Under the pieces are notes generated by a model. It was not told where the DNA came from, ran no database searches, and was given only the letters and a program-made list of their open reading frames with translations. From positions 1 through 64,000 of the forward strand of contig NZ_VAHN01000015.1 of the NCBI RefSeq assembly GCF_005796205.1: DNA of 64,000 bases, written 5' to 3'. Position numbers and translations under genes: made by a program. Positions within the stretch are counted from its first letter, which is position 1; each line of letters starts with the position of its first letter. Shown one piece after another: positions 10,762 through 18,208 of the stretch. The stretch is from Pseudarthrobacter sp. NamE2. GTDB lineage: Bacteria; Actinomycetota; Actinomycetes; Actinomycetales; Micrococcaceae.

Positions 10762-10786
10762 GCTTCCCCGCCGGGTTATGTCCCAC

Positions 10787-10841
10787 TAACCACAAACAGC
10801 TGCGGCCCCTCTTCGGAGGAGGCCGCAGCTGTTTGTGGTTA
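10787..10841. terminator. bidirectional intrinsic terminator between groEL and the sugar-binding gene
   Basis: Perfect 21-bp arms (10787-10807 and 10821-10841) are capped by CCTC-TTCG-GAGG, a UUCG tetraloop, with a single bulged A. It lies between two convergent stop codons and can serve both strands. Neither flank has a long T-run, so the very stable stem must carry the function. Confidence 0.85.
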
Positions 10842-10851
10842 TAGCGAGTGG

Positions 10852-12159
10852 CTACTTGGCGCTTGAAATCATGCCCTCGACTTCCTTCTTGAACGCCTCG
10901 GCTGCCGCCTGCGTGGTGAGGCGGTCGTACAGCACCTCGTCCGTGTAGCGCTTGATCACGTTCTGGACGCTGCCGGCGCCCACGGGCGGAACCGGCGGGG
11001 CTTCCTGCATCTCAGGGGCGATGTCCCTGAGGAACGACACCACAGTGGTGTCGGCCGGCTTCAGGGCCGGGGTGATGCTTTCGACGATTTCCGAGTTGGT
11101 GGGGACCCCGCGGTCCGTCATCATAATTTGCCCTGCTTTCGGGCTGTTGGTCAGGTAGTTGATGAAGGTGGCCGCTTCCTCCGGGTGCTTCGAACGCGAT
11201 GAAGCAGACCAGAACATGGTGGGCTTGTAGTACATGCCGTTCTTGGCGGCCGACCCGTCGACGCTGGGGGCGCGGAGCATCTTGATGCTGCTGCCAGTGG
11301 TGGCTTCAAGGGAACCGAGCTGGTTGGTCCACCACCAGGCCATACCCACCTTGTTGGTGCCGAAGAGGCTCTCTTCCAGGCCGGCGCCGGCGTCCTCCGT
11401 GGCCACCGTTGCCGGCGGACTTGCCTTGGAATCACGCTGTTCCTTCAGCCGCTCCCAGAACGACGCGGCGGTTGCGGAGTCGAAGTCCAGCTTGCCGTCC
11501 CCTGAGTAAAGGTTCTCCCCGTGCTGCCGCAGCCAGATGATCAGGTCGGCTTCGTTGCTGCCGTAGGCGGCGCCGTAGCTGGTTCCGTTGCCGGAAGCGC
11601 TGATCTTTGAGGCCGTTTCCATGAAGTCGTCCCAGGTCCAGGTGGTGTCATCCGGAAGAGGCACGTTCGCCGCCTCGAAGACCTTGGTATTGGCCATGAT
11701 GACGTAGGCGTTCTGCCCCGTGCTCAGGCCGTACTGGGCGCCGTCGTACTGGCCGGACGCCAGGGATTCCTTGTCCAGCTTGGAGGTATCAATCCCGTCC
11801 TGCTTTCCGAGGTCCAGGAGCGCACCGCGTCCGCCGTACTCGGCGATGTACTTCTGGTCCATCTGGATAACGTCCGGAGCGTCATTGGCTGCGGTCTTGG
11901 TGGCCAGCTTGTCCCAGTAGCTGGCCCACTCACCGGGCTCCGACTCGATGTTGATGTTGGGGTGTTCGGCCTCGAACGCAGCGATAACCTTTTCCGTCTG
12001 CGCATTCAGGTATTCGTTGCCCCACCAGGCGAACCGGAGGGTGACCTGCCCGTTTCTGCCGGAGCCGCCCGGGGCGCCGCAACCGGTAGCAAGGATGGAG
12101 AGGGCCAAGGCCGCCGCGCCGAGCTGGAACTTCCGCCGGGTGACAGTGCGAATCGCCAT
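10852..12159 (-). CDS. ABC-type sugar-binding lipoprotein
   Basis: This 435-residue family-1 extracellular solute-binding protein, of the kind that binds oligosaccharides or glycerol phosphates, starts with RRKFQLGAAALALS and a lipobox LATGC (Cys at about residue 28). The twin arginines suggest possible Tat export. The binding fold is seen in TLRFAWWGNEYLN, FEAEHPNI and VIQMDQKYIAEY. I use the ATG at 12159, preceded by AGGAAGG; an upstream in-frame start lacks a ribosome binding site. No permease genes flank it. A LacI-type palindrome lies 49 bp upstream, so it is probably sugar-inducible. Confidence 0.88.
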   Translation of the reverse strand: MAIRTVTRRKFQLGAAALALSILATGCGAPGGSGRNGQVTLRFAWWGNEYLNAQTEKVIAAFEAEHPNINIESEPGEWASYWDKLATKTAANDAPDVIQMDQKYIAEYGGRGALLDLGKQDGIDTSKLDKESLASGQYDGAQYGLSTGQNAYVIMANTKVFEAANVPLPDDTTWTWDDFMETASKISASGNGTSYGAAYGSNEADLIIWLRQHGENLYSGDGKLDFDSATAASFWERLKEQRDSKASPPATVATEDAGAGLEESLFGTNKVGMAWWWTNQLGSLEATTGSSIKMLRAPSVDGSAAKNGMYYKPTMFWSASSRSKHPEEAATFINYLTNSPKAGQIMMTDRGVPTNSEIVESITPALKPADTTVVSFLRDIAPEMQEAPPVPPVGAGSVQNVIKRYTDEVLYDRLTTQAAAEAFKKEVEGMISSAK

Positions 12160-12207
12160 TGATGTGCCTTCCTGGTGCAGCTTCCTGTCCCGCACCTTTA
12201 CGCGACA

Positions 12208-12221
12208 AGAAAACGCTTTCT
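12208..12221 (-). promoter_or_regulatory. LacI-family operator
   Basis: The near-palindrome AGAAAACGCTTTCT, with the central CG pair typical of LacI/GalR operators, lies 49 bp upstream of the sugar-binding gene. No LacI-family regulator gene is in the window, so the regulator acts from elsewhere. Confidence 0.6.
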
Positions 12222-12325
12222 CGTGTGGTACTTGCGATTGTTTCCCGAGCGGCCCATTAGCGTCAAGGATTTTCGGTAACCGTTTTCCCGCAGATATTGC
12301 CGCCAGGGTCTGGCAGGATGGACCG

Positions 12326-13321
12326 GTGACAATTACTGCGGCGGCTGACGGTTCAGCCTTGGGAAATCCCGGTCCGGCAGGCTGGGCCTGGTACGTGAAT
12401 GAGGATTGCTGGCGTGCGGGCGGATGGCCTCATGGCACGAACAACCAGGGTGAGCTGATGGCGGTGCTGGACCTGTTGCGGGCAACCGCCCACCTTCCGG
12501 ATGAAGACCTGCGCATCCTGTGCGACAGCCAGTACGTCATCAACTCAATCACCAAGTGGATGCCGGGCTGGAAGCGCAAGGGCTGGCGGAAGGCTGACGG
12601 AAAGCCGGTCTTGAATGTTGAGCTGCTGAAGGAACTGGACCGGGAACTGGTTGGCCGGAAGTGTGTTTTCGAGTGGGTCAAAGGGCATGCGGGCCACGAC
12701 CTGAATGAAGCGGCCGATGAGCGTGCCCGCGCGGCGGCCACCGCCTACCAGCAAGGCGTTGCAGCGCGGTCCGGGCCGGGGTTCCCTGGTGCCCACCCCC
12801 TTGTTCCGGCCCGTGGAAGAGCCGAAGCTGCCGTGCAGACCCCGCGGGCTGCACAAACATCGGGAGCAGCGGAAGCGCAGCGGTCACCCGCCGGTACAGC
12901 CGGTAGCTTGGACGAGCCGGACCTCTTCAGCCAGTTGGACAGTGACGCCTTCAACGTTGCGGACGCCAAGCGACAGGCCCCGGCGCCCGAAGCCCTCGTG
13001 GAGGAACTGGAACGCGAGCTGCTGGGACCGCTGGTGCGCGGCGACATCGGGCGGACCGCCGTCCTGCTGCACCCGGACTTCATGGAAATCGGCAGTTCGG
13101 GCCGGGTCTGGACCCGGGATGCCATGATGATGGCCCTCGAAGAGGATCCGGGGGAAAGGACCGACATCGAAATCCTGGGGGCGGACCGCATCGGAACCGG
13201 TGCCGTCCTCCTGACCTACCGCAGTTTCACACGCTCGGGGACGGTCCTCCGTAGTTCACTGTGGGTCCTGGACGGTGACCGGTGGCGGCTCCGTTTCCAC
13301 CAGGGCACCCCGGAGGCTTAG
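12326..13321 (+). CDS. ribonuclease HI fused to a C-terminal DUF4440/SnoaL-like domain
   Basis: This protein is 331 residues; normal RNase HI is about 150. Residues 1-145 carry the RNase HI core: AADGSALGNPGPAGWAW with the first catalytic Asp, the NNQGELMAVL glutamate, the LCDSQYVI aspartate, and VKGHAGHDLNEAADERA with the last aspartate. It would degrade RNA in RNA-DNA hybrids. An Ala/Pro-rich linker (about 146-225) leads to a second domain of about 105 residues. That domain has LHPDFMEIGSSGRVWTRDAM and LRSSLWVLDGDRWRLRFHQGTP, which is the DUF4440 NTF2-like fold. Start is a GTG with AGGA upstream; the overlapping longer frame runs antisense to the sugar-binding gene. Confidence 0.88.
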   Translation: MTITAAADGSALGNPGPAGWAWYVNEDCWRAGGWPHGTNNQGELMAVLDLLRATAHLPDEDLRILCDSQYVINSITKWMPGWKRKGWRKADGKPVLNVELLKELDRELVGRKCVFEWVKGHAGHDLNEAADERARAAATAYQQGVAARSGPGFPGAHPLVPARGRAEAAVQTPRAAQTSGAAEAQRSPAGTAGSLDEPDLFSQLDSDAFNVADAKRQAPAPEALVEELERELLGPLVRGDIGRTAVLLHPDFMEIGSSGRVWTRDAMMMALEEDPGERTDIEILGADRIGTGAVLLTYRSFTRSGTVLRSSLWVLDGDRWRLRFHQGTPEA

Positions 13322-13372
13322 GGTCCCATCCCGGCGCTCGGAGCCGCAGTGCGGGGCGGTGCCTGGTGCCGC

Positions 13373-13660
13373 TCAGCTGAAGCGCTGGGTGTTTCCCAGC
13401 TCTGCCTGGGCATAGGTGGCCGCGGCGGACGCCAGCGCCGCGTTGATGGAAGCCAGCGACGCCTCCACCCTGCCCTGGGTCAGGGTCCACTCCGCAATCA
13501 GCGCCTGGAAATTTGCGGCTGCGGAACCACGCCACGTGCCCTGCAGTTCGTCCAGGCCATGCTTCATTGCCTGGACGTCAGCGCTGATCCGGTCCATGGT
13601 GGCCTGGACGTTGGCGGACTTCAGCTGCAGCAGTTCGGTATCAACTGAAATAATGCTCAT
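13373..13660 (-). CDS. WXG100-family (ESAT-6-like) protein
   Basis: This 95-residue helical-hairpin protein has a central TWRGSAAANF turn, in which WRG is the W-x-G motif, flanked by two amphipathic helices. Such proteins are secreted as dimers by type VII (ESX) systems. The start MSIISVDTELL follows AGGG; an extension to 13693 is not supported. No second WXG100 gene, EccC ATPase or other ESX component lies in the window, so this is an orphan substrate, or it pairs with a system elsewhere. The C-terminus lacks an obvious YxxxD/E signal. Confidence 0.8.
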   Translation of the reverse strand: MSIISVDTELLQLKSANVQATMDRISADVQAMKHGLDELQGTWRGSAAANFQALIAEWTLTQGRVEASLASINAALASAAATYAQAELGNTQRFS

Positions 13661-13767
13661 GGCTGCGCCCTTTCCCTGTGGTGGGCGGAACACCCGCCCT
13701 GCCCGGCTGTTCCGGGCTGCTGCAATGAGCCTATGCGGGGTCCTGCCGCCGTGTGCGGGCTCAAGCG

Positions 13768-15240
13768 CTATATGTGGATAACCTCGCCGCCGCTGCCCTG
13801 TGCGTCGGGCTGCAGGGGATTCCCGTCCCGGTAAGGCAGGCTGACCACCAGCGTGGCGCCGCCGCCGTCGGTGTTTTCCACCCTGACCGAGCCTCCGTGC
13901 GAGCCAACGATCGCGGCCACAATAGCCAGCCCCAGCCCGCTGCCGCCGGTTTCGCGCGTGCGGGACGTATCAGCGCGGTAAAAGCGTTCGAAAACCCTGG
14001 ACGCGTCTTCGCTGGAGATGCCGGGTCCGTGGTCCCGCACCTCGATGATGGAGCGTGCCTGGCCGTCCGCCATCCTTACTCCAACGGCCAGCTCGACGGG
14101 GCTGCCCGGCGGGGTGTAGCGCAAAGCATTGCCGACGAGGTTTCCCACCACCTGGCGGAGTTTTGCCTCGTCGCCGAGCACCGGTGCAGGCGCGGCCGGG
14201 CCGCCGTCCAGCCCGGTAAGCGAGATGACGCGGGAGCGGTCGCTGGCCTGGGTATCCACCACGGCGTCGTGGGCGAGTACCTGCAGGTCAACGGGCTTCT
14301 GCTGAAGCGGCCGCTGCTCATCCAGCCGGGCGAGCAGGAGCAGGTCCTCCACCATGGACCCCATGCGCTTCGCTTCGCTCTCGATCCTGCCCATGGCGGT
14401 GCCAACGTCCTCGTCCGTGGTCAGCGCGCCGTGGCGGTACAGTTCGGAAAAGCCGCGGATGGTCACCAGGGGGGTCCGCAGCTCGTGGGACGCGTCGGCG
14501 GCGAACCGGCGCATCCTGGCCTCGGAGGCAGTGCGTGCTGCGAAGGCGGTTTCAATGTGAGCGAGCATGGCATTCAGCGAGCTGCTGAGCCGGCCAAGTT
14601 CGGTGGCGGGGTTCTCCACGTCGACGCGGCGGGACAGGTCGCCGGCAGCGATGGCAGCTGCCGTCTTTTCCACCCTGGCAAGCGGGCGGAAGGACCGGGA
14701 CACCGTCCAGCTGGCGATCAGGGACGCCAACAGCAGGGTGAGCAGGCCGACCCCGATCACCACGAGCGTCGCATGCTTCAGGACGTCATCCACGCTCCTC
14801 AAAGGCAGGCCGATCACCACCACGGCGCCGCCCTGGTTGGTCTGTACGGGAACCGCGACTACCCGCCAGTTCTCGCCATCCGTGCCCCGGACCTGGTAGG
14901 GAACGACGCCCCGCCCCTGCGCCTCAACTAGGCTGATCGACTCGATGTCAGGGTGGATCTCCGGGTCACCGCCGAAGGGTTGCGGGTCCTCGCCCGGTAC
15001 AAAGAGGACCAGGGAGTAGTCGGTGGGCACTGCCGGGTTGGGGGTCAGCGGGGTGAACGAGCCCTGCTTCCGGGCCAGCCCGACAGCGGCGTTCAGCTTC
15101 TCGTCCACCTGGCCCTGGAGGTAGCTGTGCAGCAGGGTCAGCGTGCCGGCCCCGGTTACGGTCAGCGCGACCATCAGCAGGGCCATAATCATGGCCACCA
15201 GCTGTGTCCTCAGGGAGGACGATTTCCACCGTTCGAGCAA
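13768..15240 (-). CDS. two-component sensor histidine kinase
   Basis: This 490-residue membrane kinase has two transmembrane helices, at about residues 14-34 and 160-182. They bracket an extracytoplasmic sensor domain and are followed by a HAMP linker (SRSFRPLARVEKTAAAIAAGDLSRRV). The HisKA box FAADASHELRTPLVTIRGF contains the phosphorylated His, and the ATPase domain carries NLVGNALRYTPP (N), DHGPGIS (G1) and GGSGLGLAIV (G2). It starts at a TTG that lies two bases after the stop of the response-regulator gene, so the two are translationally coupled. The layout resembles TcrY/MprB-type actinobacterial kinases; the signal is unknown. Confidence 0.93.
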   Translation of the reverse strand: MLERWKSSSLRTQLVAMIMALLMVALTVTGAGTLTLLHSYLQGQVDEKLNAAVGLARKQGSFTPLTPNPAVPTDYSLVLFVPGEDPQPFGGDPEIHPDIESISLVEAQGRGVVPYQVRGTDGENWRVVAVPVQTNQGGAVVVIGLPLRSVDDVLKHATLVVIGVGLLTLLLASLIASWTVSRSFRPLARVEKTAAAIAAGDLSRRVDVENPATELGRLSSSLNAMLAHIETAFAARTASEARMRRFAADASHELRTPLVTIRGFSELYRHGALTTDEDVGTAMGRIESEAKRMGSMVEDLLLLARLDEQRPLQQKPVDLQVLAHDAVVDTQASDRSRVISLTGLDGGPAAPAPVLGDEAKLRQVVGNLVGNALRYTPPGSPVELAVGVRMADGQARSIIEVRDHGPGISSEDASRVFERFYRADTSRTRETGGSGLGLAIVAAIVGSHGGSVRVENTDGGGATLVVSLPYRDGNPLQPDAQGSGGEVIHI

Positions 15241-15242
15241 GG

Positions 15243-15953
15243 TCAGCGCTTTTCTGCCGTCCGGAGCACGTAGCCCACGCCGCGCTTGGTCTGGATCAGC
15301 GCCGGGGCATCGGGATCGATGTCCACTTTCCGGCGCAGGTAGGAGATGTAGGACTCAACGATGGACGCGTCGCCGTTGAAGTCGTACTCCCAGACGTGGT
15401 CCAGGATCTGCGACTTGGACAGCACCCGGTTGGGGTTGAGCATGAGGTAGCGGAGGAGTTTGAACTCGGTGGGGGAGAGCTCGATGACTATGCCGCCGCG
15501 GCGCACCTCGTGGGCGTCGTCGTCGAGCTCGAGGTCGCCGACGCGGATGACGGCATCGTCATCGAGCAGCGGCTGGGTGCGGCGCAGGACCGCCCGGATC
15601 CGGGCCACCACCTCGTCGAGGCTGAACGGCTTGGTGACGTAGTCGTCCCCGCCCACGGTCAGGCCTGTGACCTTGTCCTCGGTGTCATCCTTGGCAGTCA
15701 GGAAGAGGACCGGGAAGTGCTTGCCGGACGCACGCAGGCGGCGGGTGACAGTGAACCCATCCATGTCCGGGAGCATCACGTCCAGCACGGCCAGGTCGGG
15801 AGCGTGGGTGTCCGCAGCGGCTAACGCATCCCGCCCGTTCGCGGCGGAGACTACCTCGAAGCCGGCAAACCGCAGCGAGGTGGACAGCAGCTCGCGGATG
15901 TTGGGTTCGTCGTCGACGACAAGGAGCTTCGCTTCAGGGCCGTTTTTATTCAT
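15243..15953 (-). CDS. OmpR-family response regulator
   Basis: This is a 236-residue receiver plus winged-helix DNA-binding protein. The receiver has the acidic pair in VVDDEPNIRE, the phospho-accepting Asp in LDVMLPDMDG and the conserved Lys in LTAKDD. The C-terminal trans_reg_C domain includes LSPTEFKLLRYLMLNPNRVLSKSQILDHVW. It is the cognate partner of the kinase that follows immediately. I use the ATG at 15953 preceded by GGGAG. The 10-base unit GGGAGCATGA occurs twice in tandem here, so a four-codon mini-ORF (Met-Met-Gly-Ala) ends by overlapping the start codon. Confidence 0.94.
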   Translation of the reverse strand: MNKNGPEAKLLVVDDEPNIRELLSTSLRFAGFEVVSAANGRDALAAADTHAPDLAVLDVMLPDMDGFTVTRRLRASGKHFPVLFLTAKDDTEDKVTGLTVGGDDYVTKPFSLDEVVARIRAVLRRTQPLLDDDAVIRVGDLELDDDAHEVRRGGIVIELSPTEFKLLRYLMLNPNRVLSKSQILDHVWEYDFNGDASIVESYISYLRRKVDIDPDAPALIQTKRGVGYVLRTAEKR

Positions 15954-16035
15954 GCTCCCATCATGCTCCCAGTCACTGGGAGTTGTCTGGATGTTCCATG
16001 GGAGAAGCACCAAGGCGCGGGCACCCGGCGGAGCT

Positions 16036-16488
16036 TCACCAGCCGGTGGTTCCGGGTCCTCCCTTGAACGGTCCCACTACACGGCTGGTAATCCAGCCGC
16101 CGTAAAAGTTGCCGGGCTGGGGGAGTACCTGCTCACCGTCGACTTCGCAGCGGTCCATCCTGCCGGGGTAGACGGCGACGCGGTCAGCCAGGGCCTCAAA
16201 GCCTGCGGCCGGAACCGGGTAGAACCAGGCGGCCCGTTCCGCGGCCACGCCGCCGCCCCGTACCGTGAGGTAGCGCGCGGCGCCCTTGAACTCGCAGAAG
16301 CTGTTCCCCTGCGACGGCTCCAGTGCCCCGGGCTTAAACGCCCGCCGGGGCAGGTAATAGACAGGCGGATGGCTCGTCTCCAGGACGCGGAGGGAATCCG
16401 TGGTATCAGCGATCAGCTCGCCGCCCAGGAAGATCCGGATGCGTTCACTGCCCGGCTCAACCCGTGGCGGGCGCGGGTAGTCCCACAC
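16036..16488 (-). CDS. DUF427 domain protein
   Basis: This is a 150-residue protein of the DUF427 family, small beta-rich proteins of unknown function. Recognisable parts are VWDYPRPPRVEP, VYYLPRRAF, and FCEFKGAARYLTV with FYPVP. Translation is drawn from the GTG at 16488, preceded by AGGAG. The reading frame continues upstream through SKRPVREAPGPGQES, which looks like the usual family N-terminus, to a CTG at 16536. No ATG, GTG or TTG occurs between that point and the in-frame TAG at 16549-16551. The true start may therefore be a non-standard codon. Confidence 0.82.
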   Translation of the reverse strand: MWDYPRPPRVEPGSERIRIFLGGELIADTTDSLRVLETSHPPVYYLPRRAFKPGALEPSQGNSFCEFKGAARYLTVRGGGVAAERAAWFYPVPAAGFEALADRVAVYPGRMDRCEVDGEQVLPQPGNFYGGWITSRVVGPFKGGPGTTGW

Positions 16489-16548
16489 CGACTCCTGGCC
16501 GGGTCCGGGTGCCTCGCGGACCGGCCGCTTAGACAGTCCCAGGATGCC

Positions 16549-18195
16549 CTACTCGGCTGTCTGCACATCTGTGGCGTCCATGATCCGGTAAGCGTACCCC
16601 TGCTCGGCGAGGAACCGCTGGCGCTTGGCGGCAAAATCCTGGTCCAGCGTGTCCCTGGCCACCAGGGCATAGAAGCGGGCCGCACGGCCATCCTTCTTGG
16701 GGCGCAAAAGCCTGCCCAGCCGCTGCGCCTCCTCCTGCCGCGATCCGAAGGAACCGGACACCTGGATGGCAACGGAAGCCTCCGGCAGGTCGATGGAGAA
16801 GTTGGCCACCTTGGACACCACCAGGGTCTGGACTTCGCCCGCCCGGAAGGCATTGAACAGCTTCTGCCGCACCTTCACCGACGTGTCGCCCTTGATGACG
16901 GGCGCATCCAGGCGCTCGCCGAGGTCGTCCAGCTGGTCGATGTACTGGCCGATCACCAGAAGCTGTTCGCCGGCGTGCCGGGCCACGAGCTGCTCCACCA
17001 CCTGCGTCTTTGACTCCGAGGTCGAGCAAAGGCGGTACTTGTCCGCGTCGTCGGCCATCGCATACGCCACCCGCTCGTCCCTGGGCAGGTCCACCCGGAC
17101 CTCCACGCAGTCGGCGGGGGCGATGTAGCCCTGCGCTTCGATGTCCTTCCACGGCGCGTCGTACCGCTTGGGTCCGATCAGGCTGAACACCTCGCCTTCC
17201 CGGCCGTCCTCACGGACCAGGGTGGCAGTCAGCCCCAGCCGGCGGCGCGCCTGCAGGTCGGCCGTCATGCGGAAAATCGGGGCGGGAAGGAGGTGCACCT
17301 CGTCGTAGATGATGAGGCCCCAGTCGTGGCCGTCCACCAGTTCCAGGTGCGGGTACAGTCCGCCGCGTTTGGTGGTGAGGACCTGGTAGGTGGCGATGGT
17401 GACCGGCCGGACCTCCTTGACGGAGCCGGAGTACTCGCCCACCTCGTCCTCGGTGAGGGACGTCCGCCGGAGCAGTTCGTCCTTCCACTGCCGGGCGGCC
17501 ACGGTATTGGTGACCAGGATCAGCGTGGTGGTGGAACCCGTGGCCATGGCCGCCGCCCCCACCAGCGTCTTGCCGGCGCCGCAGGGAAGCACCACCACGC
17601 CGCTGCCGCCGGCCCAGAAGTTTTCGCTGGCCAGGCGCTGGTACGGCCGCAGCTGCCAGCCGTCCTCGTTCAGCGTGATCAGGTGCGGGGTGCCGTCCAC
17701 GTAGCCGGCCAGGTCCTCGGCCGGCCAGCCGATCTTGAGCAGCTGCTGTTTGAGCTGGCCGCGCTGGGACGCGTGCACCACCACGGTTTCGCCGTCGATC
17801 CGGGGGCCCAGCAGCGGCTGGATCTTCTTGGCCCGGATCACTTCCTCCAGTATGGGGTAGTCGTCCGTGCGCATGACCAGCCCGTGTTGCGGGTCCTTTT
17901 CCAGGCGGAGCCGGCCGTACCGGGACATCGTCTCCTCGATGTCGATCAGCAGCGAATGGGGCACCGGGAAGCGAGAGTACTTCAGCAGGGTGTCCAGGAC
18001 CTTTTCCGCGTCGAGTCCCGCCGCCCTGGCGTTCCATAGGCCCAGCGGCGTCAACCGGTAGCTGTGCATATGCTCGGGCGCCCGCTCCAGCTCCGCGAAC
18101 GGCGCGATGGCGTGCCGGGCTTCCGTGGCCAGCTCGTGGTCCACCTCGAGGAGGATGGTCTTATCGCTTTGGACAATCAGGGGTCCGTCGTTCAC
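16549..18195 (-). CDS. bacterial XPB-type DNA repair helicase
   Basis: This 548-residue superfamily-2 helicase is related to eukaryotic XPB/Ssl2. The N-terminal Helicase_C_3-type segment (about residues 1-120) is followed by the ATPase core, with Walker A VLPCGAGKT (about residue 205), the DEVH box IIYDEVHLLPA, LGLTATLVRED (motif III), and the C-terminal lobe ending in SGSFGSRQEEAQRLGRLLRPK (motif VI). In bacteria these proteins unwind DNA, probably in repair. Start is the GTG at 18195 with GAAGGA upstream. The partner gene at 18209 ends 13 bp before it, so the two form an operon. Confidence 0.92.
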   Translation of the reverse strand: MNDGPLIVQSDKTILLEVDHELATEARHAIAPFAELERAPEHMHSYRLTPLGLWNARAAGLDAEKVLDTLLKYSRFPVPHSLLIDIEETMSRYGRLRLEKDPQHGLVMRTDDYPILEEVIRAKKIQPLLGPRIDGETVVVHASQRGQLKQQLLKIGWPAEDLAGYVDGTPHLITLNEDGWQLRPYQRLASENFWAGGSGVVVLPCGAGKTLVGAAAMATGSTTTLILVTNTVAARQWKDELLRRTSLTEDEVGEYSGSVKEVRPVTIATYQVLTTKRGGLYPHLELVDGHDWGLIIYDEVHLLPAPIFRMTADLQARRRLGLTATLVREDGREGEVFSLIGPKRYDAPWKDIEAQGYIAPADCVEVRVDLPRDERVAYAMADDADKYRLCSTSESKTQVVEQLVARHAGEQLLVIGQYIDQLDDLGERLDAPVIKGDTSVKVRQKLFNAFRAGEVQTLVVSKVANFSIDLPEASVAIQVSGSFGSRQEEAQRLGRLLRPKKDGRAARFYALVARDTLDQDFAAKRQRFLAEQGYAYRIMDATDVQTAE

Positions 18196-18208
18196 GCGGA
18201 AAAGTCCT

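Noticed and set aside
11948..12325. An N-terminal extension of RNase HI
   Set aside because: It is antisense to the sugar-binding lipoprotein's signal region and unlike RNase H.
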